Assembly: GCA_020747015.1 (NCBI GenBank)
Contig: JAGTJM010000001.1
Span: forward strand, 310,001 to 374,000
DNA: 64,000 bases
Direction of reading: 5' to 3'
Source: Pyrenochaeta sp. MPI-SDFR-AT-0127
Lineage: Eukaryota; Ascomycota; Dothideomycetes; Pleosporales; Cucurbitariaceae
The notes below the pieces were generated by a model, which ran no database searches, was not told the origin of the DNA, and saw nothing but the letters and a program-made list of their open reading frames with translations. Below, one piece after another: positions 12,626 to 21,659 of this stretch. The stretch's first letter is position 1; each line of letters begins with the position of its first letter. A program made the position numbers and the translations under genes.

Positions 12626-13286
12626 CTTCTATGTCCGCCACGCGGCGCAGTGCGAGCTGTAGTAGCTACGAGGTGGCGTGCGACTTGGGCCAACAGACAG
12701 GAGCGGCCAGAGCGCAAAAGAGGACTGTCAAAGGAGCGACACGGGAGCCCAGAAGCTCTCAAACGCGATCAGATGCTCAAACAACGGTGGTGCAGTAAAG
12801 GTGGCCAGATACCAGATGACAGCCTGCTATCATCGGCGTTGCATGATTGTGATTCGTGGGGGGGCTGGGGGTTTGACCACAGCCAAGCAGCAGATGGCGG
12901 TCCGCCGCACCGAGGCACAAGCCACGACCGGCATGGGGCTGTTGGGATGCCATCATCGATTTCACCAAGGCACACCAACGCAAGCAGCTGGAGCCTGGGG
13001 AGCTTGTAGTCTCCTCAGTCCTGCGCGTTGATGGTCGGAGCTATCCCTCCACAGGCTCGCAGCTGCCAAAAAAGTCACGTTTCGTCTCTGGTCACGCCTG
13101 TGCCTGATGCCGGCCGCCCCTCAGAGCTCTCTAGTCGATCCGCCCCAACGGAGCCACGCCTGGGGCTGCGGGGCTTGAACTGCGCCCTATGTCAATTGGA
13201 GAGACTAGGAAAATGTCCAAGTCCTGCTAGACAAAAGGACTGATCTTCCTCTACAGCAGTCTCCCATTTTAATCACAGCAAGCAAA
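12626..13286. promoter_or_regulatory. divergent promoter region
   Basis: The 661 bp between the ATG of the ABC transporter (-) and that of the aminotransferase (+) must hold both promoters. It has G- and C-rich tracts (for example around 12857-12875). Overlapping open frames on both strands look like composition artefacts. No specific operator is assigned. Confidence 0.45.
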
Positions 13287-14539
13287 ATGGTCCAAATCAC
13301 AGAGTTTGCCGTCGAGTCTGTGAGTGTCCCCCGCATTCTTGTCACTCTGCGCGAGAAGCTGATTTTGCACAGTGGATGGACGCATATGAGACCAAGTGCA
13401 AGTACAATGTTGCCGAGACATGCTGCGCCTCCATATCCATCGACCAGCTGCGGGAGCTTTCAGAAATCAAGAACAAGGAAGTCTTCGACACATCCAAGAT
13501 TCTCAACTACGGTGCCATCAGAGGTTCTGAAGAATTACGCACCAATCTCGCCCGGCTGTATTCTGCAAAGGTTACTACACCTCTTCCGCCAGACAACATC
13601 CTCACTACACCCGGTGCCATTCAAGCAAATTACCTGACTGCTTATGCTCTTGTTGGCCCCGGAGACCATGTCATCTGCCACTACCCGACATATCAGACAC
13701 TCTACGAGGTTCCAAAGCAAATGGGTGCTGAGGTCGACTTGTGGAAAGCAAAACCTGAAAATAATTGGGTTCCGGCAATCGACGACCTGAAGGCGCTCAT
13801 CAAGCCCAACACCAAACTCATTGTCATCAATAATCCTAACAATCCTACGGGCGCCGTTCTTGGCAAAACTTTCCTACAAGAACTCGTTGACATTGCCTCG
13901 GAGAAGAACATCATCATCCTAGGAGATGAAGTCTACCGGCCCTTGTTCCACTCCATCAGCCCTCTAGACAAGGAATTCCCGCCCTCCCTTCTGTCCATGG
14001 GCTACAAAAATGTCATTGTCACGGGTTCCATGTCAAAAGCATACTCTCTGGCTGGTATCCGAATCGGGTGGATTGCATCGCGTAATTCCGACATCATTGA
14101 AACCATTGCCGCGGCACGCCACTACACGACCATCTCCGTGTCCCATTTCGATGAACAAATCGCGGCATACGCGCTCCACCCGTCGACTGTCCACAACCTA
14201 CTAGCTCGTAACATTGGACTTGCCAAGACAAACCTCGCTCTGTTGGAGAAGTTTGTGTTGAAGAACGAAGACGAGTGCGAATGGGTGAAGCCTGTAGCTG
14301 GGACTACAGCGTTCATCAAGATCCATCGAGAGGGCAAGCCTGTAGACTCGGTGGACTTTTGCAAGAAACTACTGGAGAAGACAGGCGTGATGTTTGTGCC
14401 GGGCCAATGCTTCGGCGAAGAATGGAAGGGCTATGTGAGAATCGGCTTTGTCAATCAGACAGATATCATAACGGCAGGCTTGGACGAAGCGTCCAAGTTT
14501 GTAAGAAAGAATCTAGATGACATCGAGCTGGCGGCGTAG
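13287..14539 (+). CDS. PLP-dependent aminotransferase, class I/II (fold type I)
   Basis: Exon 1 13287-13319 (11 codons) and exon 2 13373-14539, joined across a 53-bp intron (GTGAGT..CAG); 399 residues. Fold-type-I landmarks are clear: the NNPNNPTG motif, DEVYRPL with the PLP-pyridine Asp, and SMSKAYSLAGIRIGW with the Schiff-base Lys near residue 233 and the phosphate-binding Arg. Length is normal for a cytosolic class I/II enzyme and there is no targeting peptide. Relatives in fungi are variously labelled aminotransferase, capreomycidine synthase-like or ACC synthase-like; the true substrate cannot be read from the sequence. It is not a class III (GABA-type) transaminase. Divergent from the ABCG gene and co-directional with the downstream SSADH. 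Confidence 0.85.
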
Positions 14540-14974
14540 ATCGATGTCTCAAGCCTTATGAGTAGATTCAAAGTACACTAAACCGACCGATAGCAAAGAT
14601 ACTCAGAATAACATTACATACTTTTCAACTTTCATTGGTTATTGTCGCTTCTGATGTGCACCCCTTCCCCATTCGGCCGATGGGCAGGCCAAGCTTTGCT
14701 ACCCTGCCACAAGATCGGCAAGGCTGCCTTTTGATTCAGCCTCGCGATCCTCCTCAAGCCGTCTCCTTGGACCCCGCAGGCAGTGCAAACCAACACGATC
14801 ATGCTCGACAAGATGAGCGCTCAGCCACGCTTGGATGCCAAGATGCTCTTGAATGACACCGGTGTATATTATGAAGCCTTGTCCGCGGCACTCAAGTAAC
14901 ACTCGGGAAGAAATAACATATCCTGAAACATCACCATCAATCAATCCTACATTTGTCTATCAACCGCTACATAC
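14540..14974. other. intergenic region
   Basis: Between the aminotransferase stop and the small charged protein. No coding signal seen. It should contain the 3' UTR of the former and the promoter of the latter. Confidence 0.4.
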
Positions 14975-15373
14975 ATGACCGACTCCTCTGCAATCTCGAC
15001 GACAACCTCGTCCTCTGCGGACTCCCTCAAGAAAGACAATCGGCCCACCTCCTCTCCTGTACCATCTAGCTCATCACCCACATCAGCAACGAAACAAGCC
15101 GAATCCTCATGGCGCGATAAGTTTCGCACACGTGCTGAGGAGCCTGGCAAAGAGCGATGGCGCGACGCAAGCTTAAGTGACAAAGAGCGGTGGAAGGAGT
15201 GGCAGAAGGCCAAGGACAAGGAGCAGGCGAAAGGGTAAGCCACCTCCGCCGCGTAGTGTGGCAGCTATAGGGATTCAATGTACTGACTCAATATTAGTTC
15301 GACTGCAGGATTCTATACAGATTTCTACAGGAAGAAGGGAAGCGTTGGGTATTGGTTGGACATGTTTTTCTGA
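14975..15373 (+). CDS. small highly charged hypothetical protein
   Basis: Two exons, 14975-15234 and 15298-15373 (63-bp intron, GTAAGC..TTAG), give 111 residues. Exon 1 alone would end in a stop inside the donor site. The join restores the frame exactly and adds an aromatic C-terminus (GFYTDFYRKKGSVGYWLDMF), which supports the splice. The first 40 residues are almost entirely Ser/Thr/Pro and probably disordered. They are followed by a Trp-, Arg-, Lys- and Glu-rich helix in which the dipeptides KERW and ERWK recur. No signal peptide or membrane span. I do not recognise a family. It sits between the aminotransferase and the SSADH on the same strand. Confidence 0.55.
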
Positions 15374-15956
15374 GCTGTGGCAGAGAATACCCAAGTCTTG
15401 GAATGGAAGCCAGGACCATCTGCCCGTGTTATTCTCTGGTTTCATGACTATTTTTTCTTTAGAGAGGCGTCTAGAGGGACGCGATGATTAATGTCGTAAT
15501 ATCTGATTACTGCTCTTACTTGCCTACAAGGGCGCAATACCGAATGACTACGTGCTCAACTAATCGCCTAAACGCCCTAGACGCTGTGAAAACCTTCTTT
15601 CCCGTCGCCAAAGTATGACTAGGCCGACATCGTTCAACCTGAACATGATTCTTTGGAGTTTTTTCGAGGTCTAAAAAGGCGCATTCTCTAAAAAATTATC
15701 TTATTATTGAGTACTTGGTTGAGATACTCCCATCACGTTACCCGGCACAACCTAAATCGGAGAAGCCGAGCCCCGCAATTTGGCCAGAGCTCCTTCAAAC
15801 GTCATAGGCTCGCGTCTCCCATTCGAAATACTTCGATCACTTAACTGCTGCAATTGATAGGTGGCTGACGTGCCGAGGAGGCTAGAAAACCCGTCTTACT
15901 CCGCGCGAAGTTCTAGGAGGCGACTTCTTGCTCTTTTATAATTGATACCCCCTATC
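15374..15956. other. intergenic region with an AT-rich patch
   Basis: No gene recognised. An AT-rich patch (about 15655-15715) contains A and T runs. The 3' end is the likely promoter and leader of the SSADH gene. Confidence 0.4.
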
Positions 15957-17736
15957 ATGCGTTCCTTTGCAACCGCTACTAGATCTTTCGCGGGACAAAA
16001 AGCGTACAGGTGCAGCTTCCAAGGACGAGCTCTGCCGACGATTGTTTCAAGAGGATACGCAAAAATGGGCCACTCTGCACCCACAGTATGTTGTCGCGTT
16101 TTCTTTCGCTTCTCAATCTTTGCGATGTGGTGCAAGAATGTGGTGCTGATAGAACCCAGCTCAATGACAAGTCGCTCCTGAAGAACAAGACATATGTGAA
16201 TGGAGAATGGATAGGCGCAAAGTCAGGCAAGACCTTCGAGGTCCACGGTACTATCTTCCATCTTCTACTTTGAGCCTCTGCCTAACACCTTCTTCAGACC
16301 CAGCCACAGGCGCTCTCATCGGGACAATGCCTGAAATGGACCGCGCCGATACCGAAGCCGCCATCGCCGCTGCCGCCGCTGCCCTGCCCTCTTTCCGCAA
16401 ACTTACTGGCCGTGAGCGCTCGCGCTTGTTGCGGAAATGGTATCAGTTGATAGTAGACAATGCCGAGGATCTGGCGAAGCTGATAACATGGGAGAATGGC
16501 AAGCCAATCGCAGACGCGAAGGGCGAGGTCACATACGCAGCAAGCTTCTATGAGTGGTTTGCTGAAGAGGCCCCAAGACTGTATGGAGCTACGATTCCAG
16601 CGTCTGTAGCAGGGAATAGGGTCTATACTATCAAGGAGCCTGTTGGAGTGTGCGGGTTAATCACGCCGTGAGTTTTCATTTGAGGTCGAACAATATAGGT
16701 GGCTAATCAGAGTAGATGGAACTTCCCAGCGGCTATGATTACTCGAAAGATTGGCCCTGCATTGGCAGCGGGATGCACGGTCGTAGCGAAGTCTCCCGGT
16801 GAAACACCCTTTACAGCTGCTGCCCTTGCGGAACTTGCACATCGAGCAGGTATTCCTAAGGGTGTGGTCAACTTCGTCACAGCACTTAAGAACACCCCCG
16901 AGGTCGGCGAGACCATTACATCCAGCAAGACTGTCAAGAAGGTGTCATTCACTGGTTCTACAGGCGTAGGAAAGCTTCTGATGAAGCAATCCTCCAGCAC
17001 GTTGAAGAAGCTGTCATTCGAGCTCGGAGGCAACGCACCTTTCATCGTCTTTGACGATGCCGACCTCGACCTCGCTGTGGCCGGCGCTATTGCCTCGAAA
17101 TTCCGCTCCTCGGGCCAAACATGTGTATGCGCGAACAGAATCTACATTCAATCCGGCATCTACGATTCCTTCGCTACAAAATTTACTGAAAAAGTGAAGC
17201 AATTCAAAGTTGGAGGCGGTTACGACGAGGGCATAACACACGGCCCTCTGATCCACGACCGCGCTGTCTCCAAAGTTGATGCGCACGTCCAAGATGCTGT
17301 CAAGCATGGCGGCAAAGTCCTCGTCGGTGGCCAGAAACTGCCAGACCTAGGAGAGAACTTTTATCAACCAACGGTCATTCGCGATATGACCGCTGACATG
17401 CAGCTCGCGCAAGACGAGACATTCGGCCCCGTTGCCGGTCTGTTCAAGTTTGACACTGAAGCAGAGGTTGTCGAGTTGGCGAATGCCGCGGATGTAGGTC
17501 TTGCTGGGTACTTCTTTAGCAGAGATATCCAAAGGGTGTATAGGGTTGCCGAGGCGTTGGAGGTAGGCATGATTGGTGTAAATACTGGTATCATTTCAGA
17601 TGCTGCATCACCATTCGGAGGTGTCAAGGAGAGTGGATTCGGCAGGGAGGGAAGTATGCTTGGTGTCGAAGAATATGTGACCACAAAGACGGTTACCTTG
17701 GGTGGCAATGGGCAACCACTGCAGGGAGCGAACTAA
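15957..17736 (+). CDS. succinate-semialdehyde dehydrogenase, probably mitochondrial
   Basis: Exons 15957-16085, 16160-16247, 16298-16667 and 16716-17736 (introns 74, 50 and 48 bp); 535 residues. It should oxidise succinic semialdehyde to succinate with NAD(P)+, the last step of the GABA shunt. ALDH hallmarks: PWNFP at the exon 3/4 junction, FTGSTGVGK of the Rossmann motif, FELGGNAPFIVF with general base Glu near 298, and GQTCVCANR with the nucleophilic Cys near 332. The CxC pair at 332/334 matches the redox switch described for human SSADH. The first 36 residues are Arg/Ser/Ala-rich without acids (MRSFATATRSFAGQKAYRC), a good matrix-targeting sequence. A second in-frame ATG at 16065 (Met37) would give a cytosolic form. 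The N-terminal join used an AG at 16158-16159 that keeps the family start LNDKSLLK. Confidence 0.88.
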
Positions 17737-17974
17737 ATCCTACATTGCAGAGACATTCGATAGAAAACGTACGGAGTTGAATGGTGCAGGTCATCTATTA
17801 TGGTTCAAGAGCTAGTCTTGTTGCCCGACAGTACAACAAAAGTATTCGTACAGACCAAAGGACGATATCGCTATCGTACACCCGTATCCGGAAAGTGGAT
17901 TGCACATAGCTTTATCAGGAAACCGTAGCATCGTTTCATATCTACATTACTCTTCCAACTTCAGTATTAACAGC

Positions 17975-20399
17975 CTATGGCCACATGATTCCATCACCCA
18001 TAATCTTCGCCTTTCTTAGATCCGTCCTGACATCCAGGGGATAATCCTGCGCCCGCAACTCCCTCCTCCATTGCTTCATCCTCTTGCTCAGTACCCTGTC
18101 TTCCGCTGTGAGCTCCCTCTTCGTCATCTTCGTGCCATATCCGCCTAAGCTGCCCGCAACACAGTGGCTCTTGCCGCCCCATGTGGTGTCCGCAACGGCT
18201 TTCCAGATCGCTGTGACGTCAACAGTCATTGCTTTCGTGTAAAGGATGCGACAATCAGCTTCTTCATAGACGAAATGTAGTGGTACGTCTGATGCATCTT
18301 TAAGATCTGCATCGCGGTAACCGTCACGGAAGTTTACGTTAATTGAACTTCCAATCGCCGCACGGTCAAATGGAACATTACTCCAATACTCGCCAAGCTC
18401 TGTGGTGTTGAGTTGTGCCGCTTCTTCAGGACTCGAGGAGAGCTCCTGCACCGTGTATTGAGCGAGCGCTTGGATGTACGTCCATGGGAAATTGTTGGTA
18501 CCCTTTACGCCACCAATTGCTTGCGTGATACCCTCGCGAGGACGACCACCAAGCGAAATATACTTGACACCTGCGCGCAGGCGCATCAATTCGGAGAAGA
18601 TGGTGCATGTCGATGCGCAGTAGCCGTCTGTAACTACGACGATATCTTCAGCTGCGAAGGGCTGCTCCGTGTAGTTTGCAAGGGGACCGTAGCCGTGGAC
18701 GTAGATACCGCCCGAGTTCAAAGGTGTGAGAACGTCGGACAGATTCCAGCGTATGAGATTGGTGTAGTTATCACCCTTGTGCTGTAGACCGGGACCAAAT
18801 TTGGCATCCCAGTTGGGGAATGGCTTGACGTCCACATCTGTGTCAGTCTGGTAGTTGAAGATTGATGAGACGACATCATTTGTCAGATTCCACAGAGTTT
18901 CGTTCTCCTCTTGAGTGACAAGCACTCGAGGTAATCCTTCAGCAACTTCTGAGAACTTTTGTCCTAGGAGATCGGTCGATTCGAATGCACGGAAACGGTC
19001 AGCGGCTGCGTGCCCGATCTCATTTGGGAAGAGAAGCTTGTAGAGGTCATAGCCCAGCAGAATAACGCCACCACCATTTGCTTGAACGTCGACCACCAAT
19101 TTCTTCTTTCCAGCAGCTTTGGCGGCGGCAAGAAATTGTGTGGCGGTTGACTGGAAAGCCTCCTGTGAAATCTTGCCGCTGAATGAGGGCACCGAGAGAA
19201 CAGCAACGTCAGAGTATTCATCCTCGAGGAAGTAACCACCAATCGAGTTACCTCCTTCACGGATAACTGGAGGTGGATAACCAGGCGCTGGAATTGGCGT
19301 AGGCGTCGCAGAAGCCGTAGGGGAGGCAGAAGGTGTAACAGTGGTAGAATTAGAAGGCCCTGGTTCCTCAGTCTCGGTTGGAGCACCAGTGAACCAGAGC
19401 TTATACAAGCTTTCCCCATCCGTGATGCCGTCGAAAGGAATCAGAACTTTGGCGAAGTTTTCGTATGTTCGGCTGGTCCCGTTTGCAAATTCAAGTTCGG
19501 TTGTGGGGCCAGGATAGATCTAGTAGACTGATTAGAGGTGACACGACTAGGGCAACGAAGAAGTAATACTGACCCATCGACCGCGTCCAGAGCCAGCGAA
19601 AGTTCCAATACCCGATCCAACAGGTCCCAACGACACTGTAGCCAGCTCATAGAAGACATTGTTGTACAGCGCATCGCGATCTTGCAGAGATCCATACTGA
19701 GCCCAATTCTCCAGGAAGGTTTTTGCGTCTTCGCCGTTAATCTTCGTGATAGGAGACGATGTAAAGGAGACATTTCCGAACGATTCCGCGAGAATGTCAG
19801 CATAGACATATGCCTTTGGTAGTTCTTTCCCGTCTGCAGAAACGGAAACGAGAGGAACGGGTCGCGCAAAGTTGAACACAGTGCCAATAACGTCTGGAAC
19901 GTACACAAAATGCCCGTCGTGCGTGCTTTGGAGGAGCAGGTAGAGTTCGTTTCCGAACTGATATTCGTTAGTTATCGTCTTCCAAACTGTAATCTGCTAT
20001 GATCTTTACCTCAAACTCATTAATGTACCCCCCACCAACAACTTTTTCTCTAATCTTTTCTAGCCCGCCCCAAATATCGACTGCAGGCTGAACCTTTTCT
20101 GCATACTCCTCGGGTGGCTCTTTGAGCCAGGCCGTATTGCTCTGCCACCTGAAGTACGGCACTACACCATCGACCAAAGCCAAAGCTGCTGACTGATTAA
20201 AGGGAACAGATGTGATACAATCGTACGCTAATTGTGCTGAAACAGTAGGAACTGCTATCTTCTGCGTTGCAACAGAAGCACCCACCTGCGCACAGGGACT
20301 TGAACCATTCTGGCGCGCATAAAGTTGGTGAGTGAGAGGCGAGGAAAATGCAATTGAGGCGAAAGACAACCCAGCGATGGCACCAAGAAAGCGAGCCAT
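17975..20399 (-). CDS. secreted S41-family (tail-specific protease type) peptidase
   Basis: Exons 20399-20010, 19957-19574 and 19519-17975 (introns 52 and 54 bp); 772 residues. Signal peptide MARFLGAIAGLSFASIAFSS. The central and C-terminal parts match fungal S41 peptidases: KLVVDVQANGGG as the central strand, and VVTDGYCASTCTIF, in which the Ser near residue 561 is the expected nucleophile. A Ser/Thr/Pro-rich linker of about 35 residues (about 310-345) separates the N-terminal region from the catalytic core; it looks disordered and O-glycosylatable. Relatives include the UstP peptidases of ustiloxin-type clusters, but no UstYa (DUF3328) or tyrosinase gene is nearby. The substrate is unknown. 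It could act on extracellular proteins or process secreted precursors. Confidence 0.82.
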
Positions 20400-20484
20400 T
20401 GTTGCAGCACAGCAAGACTTCGACTCTCAATGCTAACGAGGGAAGCAGATTCAGGTGGTCTCACCACTCCCGCGGTCTTCCCAT

Positions 20485-20492
20485 CTTTATAT
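20485..20492 (-). promoter_or_regulatory. TATA-like box of the S41 peptidase gene
   Basis: On the minus strand this reads ATATAAAG, 86 bp before the ATG at 20399. It is the same octamer found upstream of the secreted protein at 7888. Assigned by consensus and position only. Confidence 0.4.
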
Positions 20493-20912
20493 TTTGCTAG
20501 GCCTCAGCATTATTTACCGCGGACCTGGAACTCGCGCAAGCTATTAATGATGATAGACATCATAGATGCAGGTGCACTGTCCGCCCCTTGGAGAAAGATC
20601 CATGTCGGTTGAAGCAAAGCTTGCATTGCAGCGAATAGGCACGGCTTGCTTGATAGTAACTAGATTAACGTCAACAGTCTATGCAGACAGGGGTGCTGAA
20701 AGAGGCAGGTTGAGATACACACGGTACTCTCGGCTGAGGATCGTATCAGAAGCCAGGATGCTGCTGACATATATCAAAGCTTATGAACAGGTGCAAACTT
20801 TAGTTCTCTGGCTGATAGGCAAGCTAGGTAAGCAAAAACCGGGTTTCCCAATGAAAAAAACCCCGTGAGAACGAGCGAAGTTCGTAGATTGCGCAGAGAC
20901 AAAGTTGGAAGT

Positions 20913-20941
20913 TCGAAGCTTCGTGGCGAGGTCGAAGCTTC
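20913..20941. promoter_or_regulatory. paired TCGAAGCTTC palindromic sites (HSE-like)
   Basis: TCGAAGCTTC occurs at 20913-20922 and again at 20932-20941. Each contains the perfect palindrome GAAGCTTC, which also fits the heat-shock-element half-site pair GAAnnTTC. The first copy is preceded by another GAA (20908-20910). It lies about 510-540 bp upstream of the S41 peptidase start. Binding by Hsf1 or any factor is inference. Confidence 0.25.
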
Positions 20942-21659
20942 CCAAGCATTTTCAACTATGGTGTCCCTGCTGATCCACTAAGCTCAATCAAGCAGGAGCG
21001 ATGAGCAGGACAGGCATCTTGAGAGATGCACCGTTCCCAGATTATCGAAGACGGTCGTGTCGTAATGCAACTACTACAGTATCGGCTGCCGCATTGGCGA
21101 TGGCATCTTGATGGCGGGCGATGGCGGAATGTGAACGATCAAATGGCGGAGGAGCAAATGCCCGCAATTTTATGTACAAAAACGGTTGATGGAGTTACTA
21201 GAGTGTTATTTTCGGCAGATTGTGCAACCGATAAGCGACTTGCAATTGACGTCACAAACGTGACTTCCTTCTGCGCAGTCGGAATAGAGACTTTGAGAGC
21301 GACGCTATGCAGCACGGAAAGCCAGAGGCCATATGCTCATCTTATATTTGAAGTGTAACTTTGAATGCATTTCGAGAAAAGTGAGGCGCATCTGGGTGGT
21401 ACTCAGGAAACTATGAAGAAATGGAAATTTCACCATTTTAGTTGACTGAGTCAAAGAGCAAATTTTATTCAGGCGACCCCAAATGAGATGTTGATCGAAT
21501 GTTAAACTGTTGTGTGCAGGCATCACTGTGATGCTACTGACGAAGCTTAAGCCTCAGACACCTCAAGAGTCCGATCCCGTGCCAAAGTTTTAACCACCGT
21601 TGTCGCATCTTCACATCACTCTGTGCAGAGCTGTCCCTGCTACCCATGCTGTACCCATC

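Larger units (their letters stand above)
20400..21659. other. intergenic region upstream of the S41 peptidase
   Basis: 1.26 kb between the peptidase start and the end of the Zn2Cys6 gene, both on the minus strand. No coding signal seen. It carries the peptidase promoter, including the TATA-like box and the paired palindromes listed separately. Confidence 0.4.

Noticed and set aside
12617..13031. Open frames of 117-130 codons in the divergent promoter between the ABC transporter and the aminotransferase
   Set aside because: They overlap in several frames on both strands in GC-rich sequence, start at non-ATG codons or inside the transporter, and show no protein character.
7888..20399. Possible RiPP (ustiloxin-like) cluster made of the KR-site protein and the S41 peptidase
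   Set aside because: No UstYa/DUF3328 or tyrosinase gene lies between them, the KR-separated segments are not repeats, and the intervening genes are metabolic.
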